Both the position numbers and the translations under genes were made by a program. From contig JAUCBJ010005800.1 in the NCBI GenBank assembly GCA_032718475.1, positions 1 to 31,194 on the forward strand: a stretch of DNA of 31,194 nt, written 5' to 3'. This DNA comes from Nemertoderma westbladi (lineage: Eukaryota; Xenacoelomorpha; Nemertodermatida; Nemertodermatidae). Positions 1 through 13,013 of this stretch are shown here, piece after piece (the stretch's first letter is position 1; each line of letters begins with the position of its first letter). Below the pieces are notes generated by a model that was given only the letters and a program-made list of their open reading frames with translations, was not told the DNA's origin and searched no databases.

Positions 1-3000
1 TATTGCATTATTCTATCGGACAGACTACTCAGGACTCACGGATGGAGGCTGCTCCGCTCATATACAGACGTATATTGCATTATTCTATCGGACAGACTAC
101 TCAGGACTCACGGATGGAGGCTGCTCCGCTCATATACAGACGTATATTGCATTATTCTATCGGACAGACTACTCAGGACTCACGGATGGAGGCTGCTCAG
201 CTCATATACAGACGTATATTGCATTATTCTATCGGACAGACTACTCAGGACTCACGGATGGAGGCTGCTCAGCTCATATACAGACGTATATTGCATTATT
301 CTATCGGACAGACTACTCAGGACTCACGGATGGAGGCTGCTCCGCTCATATACAGACGTATATTGCATTATTCTATCGGACAGACTACTCAGGACTCACG
401 GATGGAGGCTGCTCCGCTCATATACAGACGTATATTGCATTATTCTATCGGACAGACTACTCACGGATGGAGGCTGCTCCGCTCATATACAGACGTATAT
501 TGCATTATTCTATCGGACAGACTACTCACGGATGGAGGCTGCTCCGCTCATATACAGACGTATATTGCATTATTCTATCGGACAGACTACAGGCTCACGG
601 ATGGAGGCTGCTCAGCTCATATACAGACGTATATTGCATTATTCTATCGGACAGACTACTCAGGACTCACGGATGGAGGCTGCTCCGCTCATATACAGAC
701 GTATATTGCATTATTCTATCGGACAGACTACTCAGACTCACGGATGGAGGCTGCTCCGCTCATATACAGACGTATATTGCATTATTCTATCGGACAGACT
801 ACTCAGGACTCACGGATGGAGGCTGCTCCGCTCATATACAGACGTATATTGCATTATTCTATCGGACAGACTACTCAGGACTCACGGATGGAGGCTGCTC
901 AGCTCATATACAGACGTATATTGCATTATTCTATCGGACAGACTACTCAGGACTCACGGATGGAGGCTGCTCAGCTCATATACAGACGTATATTGCATTA
1001 TTCTATCGGACAGACTACTCAGGACTCACGGATGGAGGCTGCTCCGCTCATATACAGACGTATATTGCATTATTCTATCGGACAGACTACTCAGGACTCA
1101 CGGATGGAGGCTGCTCCGCTCATATACAGACGTATATTGCATTATTCTATCGGACAGACTACTCAGGACTCACGGATGGAGGCTGCTCCGCTCATATACA
1201 GACGTATATTGCATTATTCTATCGGACAGACTACTCAGGACTCACGGATGGAGGCTGCTCAGCTCATATACAGACGTATATTGCATTATTCTATCGGACA
1301 GACTACTCAGGACTCACGGATGGAGGCTGCTCAGCTCATATACAGACGTATATTGCATTATTCTATCGGACAGACTACTCAGGACTCACGGATGGAGGCT
1401 GCTCCGCTCATATACAGACGTATATTGCATTATTCTATCGGACAGACTACTCAGGACTCACGGATGGAGGCTGCTCCGCTCATATACAGACGTATATTGC
1501 ATTATTCTATCGGACAGACTACTCAGGACTCACGGATGGAGGCTGCTCCGCTCATATACAGACGTATATTGCATTATTCTATCGGACAGACTACTCAGGA
1601 CTCACGGATGGAGGCTGCTCCGCTCATATACAGACGTATATTGCATTATTCTATCGGACAGACTACTCAGGACTCACGGATGGAGGCTGCTCCGCTCATA
1701 TACAGACGTATATTGCATTATTCTATCGGACAGACTACTCAGGACTCACGGATGGAGGCTGCTCCGCTCATATACAGACGTATATTGCATTATTCTATCG
1801 GACAGACTACTCAGGACTCACGGATGGAGGCTGCTCCGCTCATATACAGACGTATATTGCATTATTCTATCGGACAGACTACTCAGGACTCACGGATGGA
1901 GGCTGCTCCGCTCATATACAGACGTATATTGCATTATTCTATCGGACAGACTACTCAGGACTCACGGATGGAGGCTGCTCAGCTCATATACAGACGTATA
2001 TTGCATTATTCTATCGGACAGACTACTCAGGACTCACGGATGGAGGCTGCTCCGCTCATATACAGACGTATATTGCATTATTCTATCGGACAGACTACTC
2101 AGGACTCACGGATGGAGGCTGCTCCGCTCATATACAGACGTATATTGCATTATTCTATCGGACAGACTACTCAGGACTCACGGATGGAGGCTGCTCAGCT
2201 CATATACAGACGTATATTGCATTATTCTATCGGACAGACTACTCAGGACTCACGGATGGAGGCTGCTCCGCTCATATACAGACGTATATTGCATTATTCT
2301 ATCGGACAGACTACTCAGGACTCACGGATGGAGGCTGCTCCGCTCATATACAGACGTATATTGCATTATTCTATCGGACAGACTACTCAGGACTCACGGA
2401 TGGAGGCTGCTCCGCTCATATACAGACGTATATTGCATTATTCTATCGGACAGACTACTCAGGACTCACGGATGGAGGCTGCTCCGCTCATATACAGACG
2501 TATATTGCATTATTCTATCGGACAGACTACTCAGGACTCACGGATGGAGGCTGCTCCGCTCATATACAGACGTATATTGCATTATTCTATCGGACAGACT
2601 ACTCAGGACTCACGGATGGAGGCTGCTCCGCTCATATACAGACGTATATTGCATTATTCTATCGGACAGACTACTCAGGACTCACGGATGGAGGCTGCTC
2701 CGCTCATATACAGACGTATATTGCATTATTCTATCGGACAGACTACTCAGGACTCACGGATGGAGGCTGCTCCGCTCATATACAGACGTATATTGCATTA
2801 TTCTATCGGACAGACTACTCAGGACTCACGGATGGAGGCTGCTCCGCTCATATACAGACGTATATTGCATTATTCTATCGGACAGACTACTCAGGACTCA
2901 CGGATGGAGGCTGCTCCGCTCATATACAGACGTATATTGCATTATTCTATCGGACAGACTACTCAGGACTCACGGATGGAGGCTGCTCCGCTCATATACA

Positions 3001-6000
3001 GACGTATATTGCATTATTCTATCGGACAGACTACTCAGGACTCACGGATGGAGGCTGCTCCGCTCATATACAGACGTATATTGCATTATTCTATCGGACA
3101 GACTACTCAGGACTCACGGATGGAGGCTGCTCCGCTCATATACAGACGTATATTGCATTATTCTATCGGACAGACTACTCAGGACTCACGGATGGAGGCT
3201 GCTCCGCTCATATACAGACGTATATTGCATTATTCTATCGGACAGACTACTCAGGACTCACGGATGGAGGCTGCTCCGCTCATATACAGACGTATATTGC
3301 ATTATTCTATCGGACAGACTACTCAGGACTCACGGATGGAGGCTGCTCCGCTCATATACAGACGTATATTGCATTATTCTATCGGACAGACTACTCAGGA
3401 CTCACGGATGGAGGCTGCTCCGCTCATATACAGACGTATATTGCATTATTCTATCGGACAGACTACTCAGGACTCACGGATGGAGGCTGCTCCGCTCATA
3501 TACAGACGTATATTGCATTATTCTATCGGACAGACTACTCAGGACTCACGGATGGAGGCTGCTCCGCTCATATACAGACGTATATTGCATTATTCTATCG
3601 GACAGACTACTCAGGACTCACGGATGGAGGCTGCTCCGCTCATATACAGACGTATATTGCATTATTCTATCGGACAGACTACTCAGGACTCACGGATGGA
3701 GGCTGCTCAGCTCATATACAGACGTATATTGCATTATTCTATCGGACAGACTACTCAGGACTCACGGATGGAGGCTGCTCCGCTCATATACAGACGTATA
3801 TTGCATTATTCTATCGGACAGACTACTCAGGACTCACGGATGGAGGCTGCTCAGCTCATATACAGACGTATATTGCATTATTCTATCGGACAGACTACTC
3901 AGGACTCACGGATGGAGGCTGCTCCGCTCATATACAGACGTATATTGCATTATTCTATCGGACAGACTACTCAGGACTCACGGATGGAGGCTGCTCCGCT
4001 CATATACAGACGTATATTGCATTATTCTATCGGACAGACTACTCAGGACTCACGGATGGAGGCTGCTCCGCTCATATACAGACGTATATTGCATTATTCT
4101 ATCGGACAGACTACTCAGGACTCACGGATGGAGGCTGCTCCGCTCATATACAGACGTATATTGCATTATTCTATCGGACAGACTACTCAGGACTCACGGA
4201 TGGAGGCTGCTCCGCTCATATACAGACGTATATTGCATTATTCTATCGGACAGACTACTCAGGACTCACGGATGGAGGCTGCTCAGCTCATATACAGACG
4301 TATATTGCATTATTCTATCGGACAGACTACTCAGGACTCACGGATGGAGGCTGCTCCGCTCATATACAGACGTATATTGCATTATTCTATCGGACAGACT
4401 ACTCAGGACTCACGGATGGAGGCTGCTCCGCTCATATACAGACGTATATTGCATTATTCTATCGGACAGACTACTCAGGACTCACGGATGGAGGCTGCTC
4501 CGCTCATATACAGACGTATATTGCATTATTCTATCGGACAGACTACTCAGGACTCACGGATGGAGGCTGCTCCGCTCATATACAGACGTATATTGCATTA
4601 TTCTATCGGACAGACTACTCAGGACTCACGGATGGAGGCTGCTCCGCTCATATACAGACGTATATTGCATTATTCTATCGGACAGACTACTCAGGACTCA
4701 CGGATGGAGGCTGCTCCGCTCATATACAGACGTATATTGCATTATTCTATCGGACAGACTACTCAGGACTCACGGATGGAGGCTGCTCCGCTCATATACA
4801 GACGTATATTGCATTATTCTATCGGACAGACTACTCAGGACTCACGGATGGAGGCTGCTCCGCTCATATACAGACGTATATTGCATTATTCTATCGGACA
4901 GACTACTCAGCCCGGATGGAGGCTGCTCCGCTCATATACAGACGTATATTGCATTATTCTATCGGACAGACTACTCAGCTCACGGATGGAGGCTGCTCAG
5001 CTCATATACAGACGTATATTGCATTATTCTATCGGACAGACTACTCACGGATGGAGGCTGCTCAGCTCATATACAGACGTATATTGCATTATTCTATCGG
5101 ACAGACTACTCACGGATGGAGGCTGCTCAGCTCATATACAGACGTATATTGCATTATTCTATCGGACAGACTACTCACGGATGGAGGCTGCTCAGCTCAT
5201 ATACAGACGTATATTGCATTATTCTATCGGACAGACTACTCACGGATGGAGGCTGCTCAGCTCATATACAGACGTATATTGCATTATTCTATCGGACAGA
5301 CTACTCACGGATGGAGGCTGCTCAGCTCATATACAGACGTATATTGCATTATTCTATCGGACAGACTACTCACGGATGGAGGCTGCTCAGCTCATATACA
5401 GACGTATATTGCATTATTCTATCGGACAGACTACTCACGGATGGAGGCTGCTCAGCTCATTGACAGACGTATATTGCATTATTCTATCGGACAGACTACT
5501 CACGGATGGAGGCTGCTCCGCTCATATACAGACGTATATTGCATTATTCTATCGGACAGACTACTCAGGACTCACGGATGGAGGCTGCTCAGCTCATATA
5601 CAGACGTATATTGCATTATTCTATCGGACAGACTACTCAGGACTCACGGATGGAGGCTGCTCCGCTCATATACAGACGTATATTGCATTATTCTATCGGA
5701 CAGACTACTCAGGACTCACGGATGGAGGCTGCTCCGCTCATATACAGACGTATATTGCATTATTCTATCGGACAGACTACTCAGGACTCACGGATGGAGG
5801 CTGCTCCGCTCATATACAGACGTATATTGCATTATTCTATCGGACAGACTACTCAGGACTCACGGATGGAGGCTGCTCCGCTCATATACAGACGTATATT
5901 GCATTATTCTATCGGACAGACTACTCAGGACTCACGGATGGAGGCTGCTCCGCTCATATACAGACGTATATTGCATTATTCTATCGGACAGACTACTCAG

Positions 6001-8964
6001 GACTCACGGATGGAGGCTGCTCAGCTCATATACAGACGTATATTGCATTATTCTATCGGACAGACTACTCAGGACTCACGGATGGAGGCTGCTCCGCTCA
6101 TATACAGACGTATATTGCATTATTCTATCGGACAGACTACTCAGGACTCACGGATGGAGGCTGCTCAGCTCATTGACAGACGTATATTGCATTATTCTAT
6201 CGGACAGACTACTCACGGATGGAGGCTGCTCAGCTCATTGACAGACGTATATTGCATTATTCTATCGGACAGACTACTCACGGATGGAGGCTGCTCAGCT
6301 CATTGACAGACGTATATTGCATTATTCTATCGGACAGACTACTCACGGATGGAGGCTGCTCAGCTCATTGACAGACGTATATTGCATTATTCTATCGGAC
6401 AGACTACTCACGGATGGAGGCTGCTCAGCTCATTGACAGACGTATATTGCATTATTCTATCGGACAGACTACTCACGGATGGAGGCTGCTCCGCTCATTG
6501 ACAGACGTATATTGCATTATTCTATCGGACAGACTACTCAGGACTCACGGATGGAGGCTGCTCAGCTCATTGACAGACGTATATTGCATTATTCTATCGG
6601 ACAGACTACTCACGGATGGAGGCTGCTCAGCTCATTGACAGACGTATATTGCATTATTCTATCGGACAGACTACTCACGGATGGAGGCTGCTCAGCTCAT
6701 TGACAGACGTATATTGCATTATTCTATCGGACAGACTACTCACGGATGGAGGCTGCTCAGCTCATTGACAGACGTATATTGCATTATTCTATCGGACAGA
6801 CTACTCAGGACTCACGGATGGAGGCTGCTCAGCTCATTGACAGACGTATATTGCATTATTCTATCGGACAGACTACTCACGGATGGAGGCTGCTCAGCTC
6901 ATTGACAGACGTATATTGCATTATTCTATCGGACAGACTACTCACGGATGGAGGCTGCTCAGCTCATTGACAGACGTATATTGCATTATTCTATCGGACA
7001 GACTACTCACGGATGGAGGCTGCTCAGCTCATTGACAGACGTATATTGCATTATTCTATCGGACAGACTACTCACGGATGGAGGCTGCTCAGCTCATTGA
7101 CAGACGTATATTGCATTATTCTATCGGACAGACTACTCACGGATGGAGGCTGCTCAGCTCATTGACAGACGTATATTGCATTATTCTATCGGACAGACTA
7201 CTCACGGATGGAGGCTGCTCAGCTCATTGACAGACGTATATTGCATTATTCTATCGGACAGACTACTCACGGATGGAGGCTGCTCAGCTCATTGACAGAC
7301 GTATATTGCATTATTCTATCGGACAGACTACTCAGGACTCACGGATGGAGGCTGTTCAGCTCATTGACAGACGTATATTGCATTATTCTATCGGACAGAC
7401 TACTCAGGACTCACGGATGGAGGCTGCTCAGCTCATTGACATACGTATATTGCATTATTCTATCGGACAGACTACTCAGGACTCACGGATGGAGGCTGCT
7501 CAGCTCATTGACAGACGTATATTGCATTATTCTATCGGACAGACTACTCAGGACTCACGGATGGAGGCTGCTCAGCTCATTGACAGACGTATATTGCATT
7601 ATTCTATCGGACAGACTACTCAGGACTCACGGATGGAGGCTGCTCAGCTCATTGACAGACGTATATTGCATTATTCTATCGGACAGACTACTCAGGACTC
7701 ACGGATGGAGGCTGCTCAGCTCATTGACATACGTATATCGCATTATTCTATCGGACAGACTACTCAGGACTCACGGATGGAGGCTGCTCAGCTCATTGAC
7801 AGACGTATATTGCATTATTCTATCGGACAGACTACTCAGGACTCACGGATGGAGGCTGCTCAGCTCATTGACAGACGTATATTGCATTATTCTATCGGAC
7901 AGACTACTCACGGATGGAGGCTGCTCAGCTCATTGACATACGTATATCGCATTATTCTATCGGACAGACTACTCAGGACTCACGGATGGAGGCTGCTCAG
8001 CTCATTGACAGACGTATATTGCATTATTCTATCGGACAGACTACTCAGGACTCACGGATGGAGGCTGCTCAGCTCATTGACAGACGTATATTGCATTATT
8101 CTATCGGACAGACTACTCACGGATGGAGGCTGCTCAGCTCATTGACAGACGTATATTGCATTATTCTATCGGACAGACTACTCACGGATGGAGGCTGCTC
8201 AGCTCATTGACAGACGTATATTGCATTATTCTATCGGACAGACTACTCACGGATGGAGGCTGCTCAGCTCATTGACATACGTATATTGCATTATTCTATC
8301 GGACAGACTACTCACGGATGGAGGCTGCTCAGCTCATTGACAGACGTATATTGCATTATTCTATCGGACAGACTACTCAGGACTCACGGATGGAGGCTGC
8401 TCAGCTCATTGACAGACGTATATTGCATTATTCTATCGGACAGACTACTCACGGATGGAGGCTGCTCAGCTCATTGACAGACGTATATTGCATTATTCTA
8501 TCGGACAGACTACTCAGGACTCACGGATGGAGGCTGCTCAGCTCATTGACAGACGTATATTGCATTATTCTATCGGACAGACTACTAACGGATGGAGGCT
8601 GCTCAGCTTATTGACAGACGTATATCGCATTATTCTATCGGACAGACTACTCACGGATGGAGGCTGCTCAGCTCATTGACAGACGTATATTGCATTATTC
8701 TATCGGACAGACTACTCACGGATGGAGGCTGCTCAGCTCATTGACAGACGTATATTGCATTATTCTATCGGACAGACTACTCACGGATGGAGGCTGCTCA
8801 GCTCATTGACAGACGTATATTGCATTATTCTATCGGACAGACTACTCACGGATGGAGGCTGCTCAGCTCATATACAGACGTATATTGCATTATTCTATCG
8901 GACAGACTACTCACGGATGGAGGCTGTTCAGCTCATTGACAGACGTATATCGCATTATTCTATC
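1..8964 (+). repeat. 72-bp / 65-bp satellite array, truncated by the window start
   Basis: This head-to-tail array has a 72-bp unit and a 65-bp variant, with roughly 125-130 copies visible. It is already in progress at base 1, so its true length is unknown. The 65-bp form lacks 7 bp lying between two direct ACTCA motifs, which fits slippage or microhomology deletion. Variants are blocked. From 733 to about 4900 nearly all units are 72 bp with CTCCGCTCATATAC. From about 5040 to 5500 all are 65 bp with CTCAGCTC. From about 5565 to 6165 units are 72 bp again. From about 6165 on, 72- and 65-bp units are mixed and carry CATTGACA instead of CATATACA. Rare changes such as TATATCGCATT (7738, 7946, 8622, 8949) cluster at the right edge, where the last unit decays into unique sequence. 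The 72-bp unit has no stop trinucleotide on the + strand, so long open frames exist, but I see no sign of coding. Confidence 0.97.
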
Positions 8965-9792
8965 TGGTATGATTTATTAATTGACAAGTTATTATTTTCA
9001 TTGCCAATATGGTCAATTTCATGTTTTAATTTATACAATATTGTCCTGAAGGCAAAAGGAAATACATACATAGGCTAATTTAACTAACGTCACATTTCCA
9101 GGCGCCCCTGTTACTATGATTTAGTGACAGGCCCAATTGATTACACACAGTCTTGGACACTGTGGCTTACTGGAACCATTGGTTTCAGAGCCGTGAAATC
9201 CCACAGGCCGTCGCCCCCCTAGTATTGTTACCTACATTGCGTTGGGACATTCTGTCTGCTCATCCATCTATTTCACTCAAATAACCAACTCAATTGGACT
9301 TTGCTTTATTTATTGAGAATTTGTTGGTTAGTAGTAGGGTAGGGTAGGTAGGTAACTGGTGTGTGCGTGCGCATCCATGAACACCATCTTTCCAGCCCAG
9401 TAGCTCTCACTCGCAGCTCCGCATTCCCCTCCGCTATGCGGCGCGTAAAGGCTCCGATTATTCCTCCTCCTGTTTATTCCCGGTTTCTCGGATGCCCTAG
9501 GCCACTCTTTGCATTGGCCTAACCGCGCCTCCTCCCCAGCCCCTGTCGTCATGATTAACTCTCCCGTGCCCAACAGCACTCACTCGCAGTATATCTACCT
9601 AGATTTACTCGATTTCATTCCTAGTTACATAACTCCAAGAATCCGTAAAATTGTGAATCTAATCTCAACCGATGCGCCCTGTAAAATCTTATTGTAAGGT
9701 AAAGCAAGAGCAGACAGACTGATAATATTATCAGGTTTTCACCTGATAATAGTTCACACAAAAGGATAAGAGCATTTAATGGTGGTACTTAC
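8965..9792. other. Unassigned sequence with a modest CpG-richer stretch
   Basis: No supported gene. The segment from about 9360 to 9560 is GC- and CpG-richer than its surroundings, and CTCACTCGCAG occurs twice about 170 bp apart (near 9408 and 9580). Short open frames run on both strands here (for example 9328-9579 minus and 9509-9697 plus), but neither resembles a protein I know. This could be an old dispersed repeat or the flank of a gene whose exon lies at 9793-9877. Confidence 0.5.
9719..9734. other. 16-bp perfect palindrome
   Basis: CTGATAATATTATCAG is perfectly self-complementary. A further half copy, CTGATAATAG, follows at about 9743. It could be a small hairpin or a binding site for a dimeric protein. 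No role can be assigned. Confidence 0.6.
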
Positions 9793-9877
9793 CTTTTCGT
9801 GACCTTTCCGTAGCAGTTACCATGGCTAGTGTGGGGTTAGCTACAACAGTTCCCACTCTACTCCTTTTACGACTCAT
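9793..9877 (-). CDS. Candidate first coding exon, 28 codons plus one base, ending at a splice donor
   Basis: On the minus strand an ATG at 9877, preceded by AAA, opens 28 stop-free codons that run into AAAAG|GTAAGT, a perfect consensus 5' splice site with the exon/intron boundary at 9793/9792. The predicted peptide starts MSRKRSRVG and ends ATERSRK. It is rich in basic residues at both ends and hydrophobic in the middle. If real, the gene continues toward lower coordinates and the next exon lies in or beyond the satellite, where I could not find one. I recognise no family. The call rests only on the ATG, the open frame and the donor, which can co-occur by chance, so it is tentative. Confidence 0.3.
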
Positions 9878-10494
9878 TTTAGAATCAACGTCGTACTTAT
9901 TTCATTAAATAATTAAATACATCCATTAGAAATCCATTTCAGGATATTTTTGTTATGAGGAATACAACAAGGTTAGAAAACAAGAATTAGGAATTAAAAA
10001 AACGTGAATTTTAGTTACATTAAATAATCCGCGTTTTTGTATTAAAATTGCTACATTTTTTAATTAATAATTTTTAGTGATGGACACAGCGAACTATGTT
10101 ATATTAGGATAACTGGTACAAATACCGTACCTGATATTGTGATAATTGTGTTTTGGTACACACAATGCGTGTTTAGGGGTGGGGGCTTCAACCCATCAAA
10201 AGTCATCCCTCTCCAGGGGAAACTTGATGCAAATAACCCCCCCCCCCCCCCCCCAAATAACAAATAATTTGCTTTGAGAAAAATAAATTATTTATATATA
10301 AATACTATAAAATTATATTTTCATTATATAATTATTATTATATATTGTAATTTATTTGTAGATTTTCCAGAATATATATAATTAAATTTTTTATATTTTC
10401 ATTTCCAAAATTTTTTACTCATTACACAGTTGTTATTACATAAACTGATTTGATTGAGTTATTGAATGGGATAATCTTTTAGGCTTGTTAAGCC
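9878..10494. other. AT-rich unassigned sequence
   Basis: I see no gene. The stretch is AT-rich, especially 9895-10100 and 10255-10460, and is interrupted only by a GC-richer piece with a C tract at 10160-10254. Confidence 0.6.
10237..10254 (+). repeat. C18 homopolymer
   Basis: This is an uninterrupted run of 18 cytosines. Similar G or C tracts occur at 25414-25424, 25911-25928 and 28738-28758. Exact lengths of such tracts are prone to sequencing error. Confidence 0.9.
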
Positions 10495-12454
10495 AAGGAA
10501 TGCCTGTTCACCGCCATGGGTGATCTTCCACAGTAAACCCTTCCACTCTGTTTCCTAAAGGAATGTATGTTCACCACCATGGGTGATCTTCCATAGTAAC
10601 CCCTCCCACTCTGTTTCCTAAAGGAATGTATGTTCACCACCATGGGTGATCTTCCACAGTAAACCCTTCCCCTCTGTTTTCTAAAGGAATGCCTGTTCAC
10701 CACCATGGGTGATCTTCCACAGTAAACCCGTCCACTCTGTTTCCTAAAGGATTGCCTGTTCACCACCATGGGTGATCTTCCACAGTAAACCCTTCCCGTA
10801 TGTTTCCTAAAGGAATGCATGTTCACCACCATGGGTGATCTTCCACAGTAAACCCGTCCACTCTGTTTCCTAAAGGATTGCCTGTTCACCACCATGGGTG
10901 ATCTTCCACAGTAAACTATTCCACTCTGTTTCCTAAAGGAATGCCTGTTCACCACCATGGGTGATCTTTCTTCCACAGTAAACCCTTCCCCTCTGTTTCC
11001 TAAAGGAATGCATGTTCACCACAATGGGTGATCTTCCACAGTAAATCCTTCCACACTGTTTCCTAAAGGAATGCCTGTTCACCACCATGGGTGATCTTCC
11101 ACAGTAAACCCTTCCACTCTGTTTCCTAAAGGAATGCCTGTTCACCACCATGGGTGATCTTCCACAGTAAATCCTTCCACACTATTTCCTAAAGGAATGC
11201 CTGTTCACCACCATGGGTGATCTTCCACAGTAAACCCTTCCATTCTGTTTCCTAAAGGAATGCCTGTTCACCACCATGGGTGATCTTCCACAGTAAATCC
11301 TTCCACACTGTTTCGTAAAGGAATGCCTGTTCACCACCATATGTGATCTTCCACAGTAAACCCTTCCATTCTGTTTCCTAAAGGAATGCCTGTTCACCAC
11401 CATGGGTGATCTTCCACAGTAAATCCTTCCACTCTGTTTCCTAAAGGAATGCCTGTTCACCACCATAGGTGATCTTCCACAGTAAACCCTTCCATTCTGT
11501 TTCCTAAAGGAATGCCTGTTCACCACCATAGGTGATCTTCCACAGTAAACCCTTCCATTCTGTTTCCTAAAGGAATGCCTGTTCAGTGTTCACCACCTTA
11601 GGTGATCTTCCACAGTATACCCTTCCATTCTGTTTCCTAAAGGAATGCCTGTTCACCACCATAGGTGATCTTCCACAGTAAATCCTTCCACTCTGCTTCC
11701 TAAAGGAATGCCTGTTCACCACCATAGGTGATCTTCCACAGTAAACCCTTCCATTCTGTTTCCTAAAGGAATGCCTGTTGACCACCTTGGGTGATCTTCC
11801 ACAGTAAACCCTTCCACTCTGTTTCCTAAAGGAATGCCTGTTCACCACCATAGGTGATCTTCCACATTAAACCCTTCCATTCTGTTTCCTAAAGGAATGC
11901 CTGTTCACCACCATGGGTGATCTTCCACAGTAAATCCTTCCACACTGTTCCCTAAAGGAATGCCTATTCACCACCATGGGTGATCTTCCACAGTAAACCT
12001 TTCCATTCTGTTTCCTGAAGGAATGCCTGTTCACCACCATGGGTGATCTTCCACAGTAACCCTTCCCCTCTGTTTCGTAAAGGAATGCCTGTTCACCACC
12101 ATGGGTGATCTTCCACATTAAATCCTTCCACACTGTTTCCTGAAGGAATGCCTGTTCACCACCATGGGTGATTTTCCACAGTAAACCCTCCCCTCTGTTT
12201 CCTAAAGGAATGCCTGTCCACCACCATGGGTGATCTTCCACAGAAAACACTTCCACTCCGTTTCCTAAAGGAAGGCATGTTCACCACCATGGGTGATCTT
12301 CCACAGTAAACCCTTCCACTCTGTTTCATAAATGAATGCCTTTTCACCACTATGGGTGATTTTCCACTGTAAAACCTTTCACTCTGTTTCCTAAAGGAAT
12401 GCCTGTTCACCACCACGGGTGATTTTCCACAGTAAACCCTTCCTCTCTGATTCC
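10495..12454 (-). repeat. 63-bp minisatellite, about 31 copies
   Basis: This is a tandem array with a 63-bp unit containing CACCATGGGTGATCTTCCAC and TGTTTCCTAAAGGAATGCC. Copies differ by scattered substitutions (ATGGGTG/ATAGGTG, AACCCTTCC/AATCCTTCC, CTCTG/ATTCTG/CACTG) and small indels. Since 63 is a multiple of three, the minus strand shows in-phase open frames with a 21-residue period (MVVNRHSFRKQ...). These are broken by indels near 10970, 11150, 11590 and 12060 and have no promoter, signal peptide or known domain, so I do not call a gene. Copy quality falls off at the right edge, where the array ends in unique sequence. Confidence 0.95.
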
Positions 12455-12484
12455 CAAGTTGCCTTGGTTCCAATTTATCGACCA

Positions 12485-12612
12485 CTGTAGGGTGTAAGTT
12501 TGGGTTGGGCTAGGCTGCAGCATTTAAAGCACCGGGCCCAAACAGGGATCAAACCAGGGCTTCCTAATTGGAAGCCATCAGGAATGTCACCACTAGACAA
12601 AGCTGCTGTTTG
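12485..12612 (-). mobile_element. tRNA-derived SINE (minus strand)
   Basis: Read on the minus strand, TTGTCTAGTGG (12600-12590) resembles a pol III A box, and GGTTTGATCCC (12555-12545) a B box, at tRNA-like spacing of about 45 bp. Between them GGCTTCC and GGAAGCC can pair as an anticodon-arm-like stem. Downstream (lower coordinates) the sequence shares TTTAAAGCA, CCGAAAC-like and GGGGATCAAACC-like blocks with the SINEs at 13594-14322 and 25668-25890. Edges are approximate and no clear target duplication was found. Confidence 0.65.
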
Positions 12613-12689
12613 GCTGAGTTATTAGAAATGTTGTTCCGTCATTCTTACCCTCGGTAATTGTTCATATGTGTGTGCACCCGGCAAAATTT

Positions 12690-12815
12690 AAGGGAAAGGA
12701 GCAGGTTACAGTGGCGGTGTTTCCTTACCAAAACAATAAACGAAACTAGATTTCGTAATCAACGGAAGGAAGCAGGTTACAGTGGCGGGCTTTTCTAACC
12801 AAAACAATAAACGAT
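12690..12815 (+). repeat. 71-bp tandem duplication
   Basis: The block with GCAGGTTACAGTGGCGG followed by CCAAAACAATAAACGA occurs at 12701 and again at 12772, 71 bp apart, with several substitutions. A short third echo, AGGTTACAGTC, lies at about 12828. No function is apparent. Confidence 0.85.
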
Positions 12816-12862
12816 AATCCTATAACATAGGTTACAGTCTTATTTTTGCAATACGAAAGTAC

Positions 12863-13013
12863 CTGGGGCCGTATTTTTAGTACTCACTAACCACAGGTAG
12901 TCAGACTAGATAACGCAAACTTTGCATTAAATTTAGGTTACATTTCGTGCTACCTATCTAGTCTGATTAGTGACTACTTGTGGCTAGTGAGATCTCTAAG
13001 AATGCGGCCCCAG
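12863..13013. mobile_element. Foldback / MITE-like inverted repeat
   Basis: The left arm (12863-12912, starting CTGGGGCCGTATT) is the imperfect reverse complement of the right arm (12955-13013, ending TGCGGCCCCAG). The arms differ by a few substitutions and a TTAGTGA insertion in the right arm. The loop is about 42 bp. No transposase lies within, so this would be a non-autonomous element. I could not find an unambiguous target-site duplication, because tandem copies of the right arm follow directly. Confidence 0.7.

Noticed and set aside
1-8964. CRISPR array
   Set aside because: Units are contiguous with no unique spacers, and the setting is an animal genome.
3-9078. Very long open frames on the plus strand (up to 2057 codons) and shorter ones up to 9078
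   Set aside because: They follow from a stop-free 72-bp satellite unit. Three frames are open at once, units with 7-bp deletions shift the frame, and there is no domain or codon-position bias visible.
9328-9697. Two overlapping short open frames on opposite strands
   Set aside because: No recognisable motif and no splice or promoter support. The GC-rich composition alone explains the lack of stops.
10488-12485. Minus-strand frames with a 21-residue repeat, zinc-finger-like at first sight
   Set aside because: There are no paired Cys/His spacings of a zinc finger, and the frame is broken by indels between units. It is a minisatellite.
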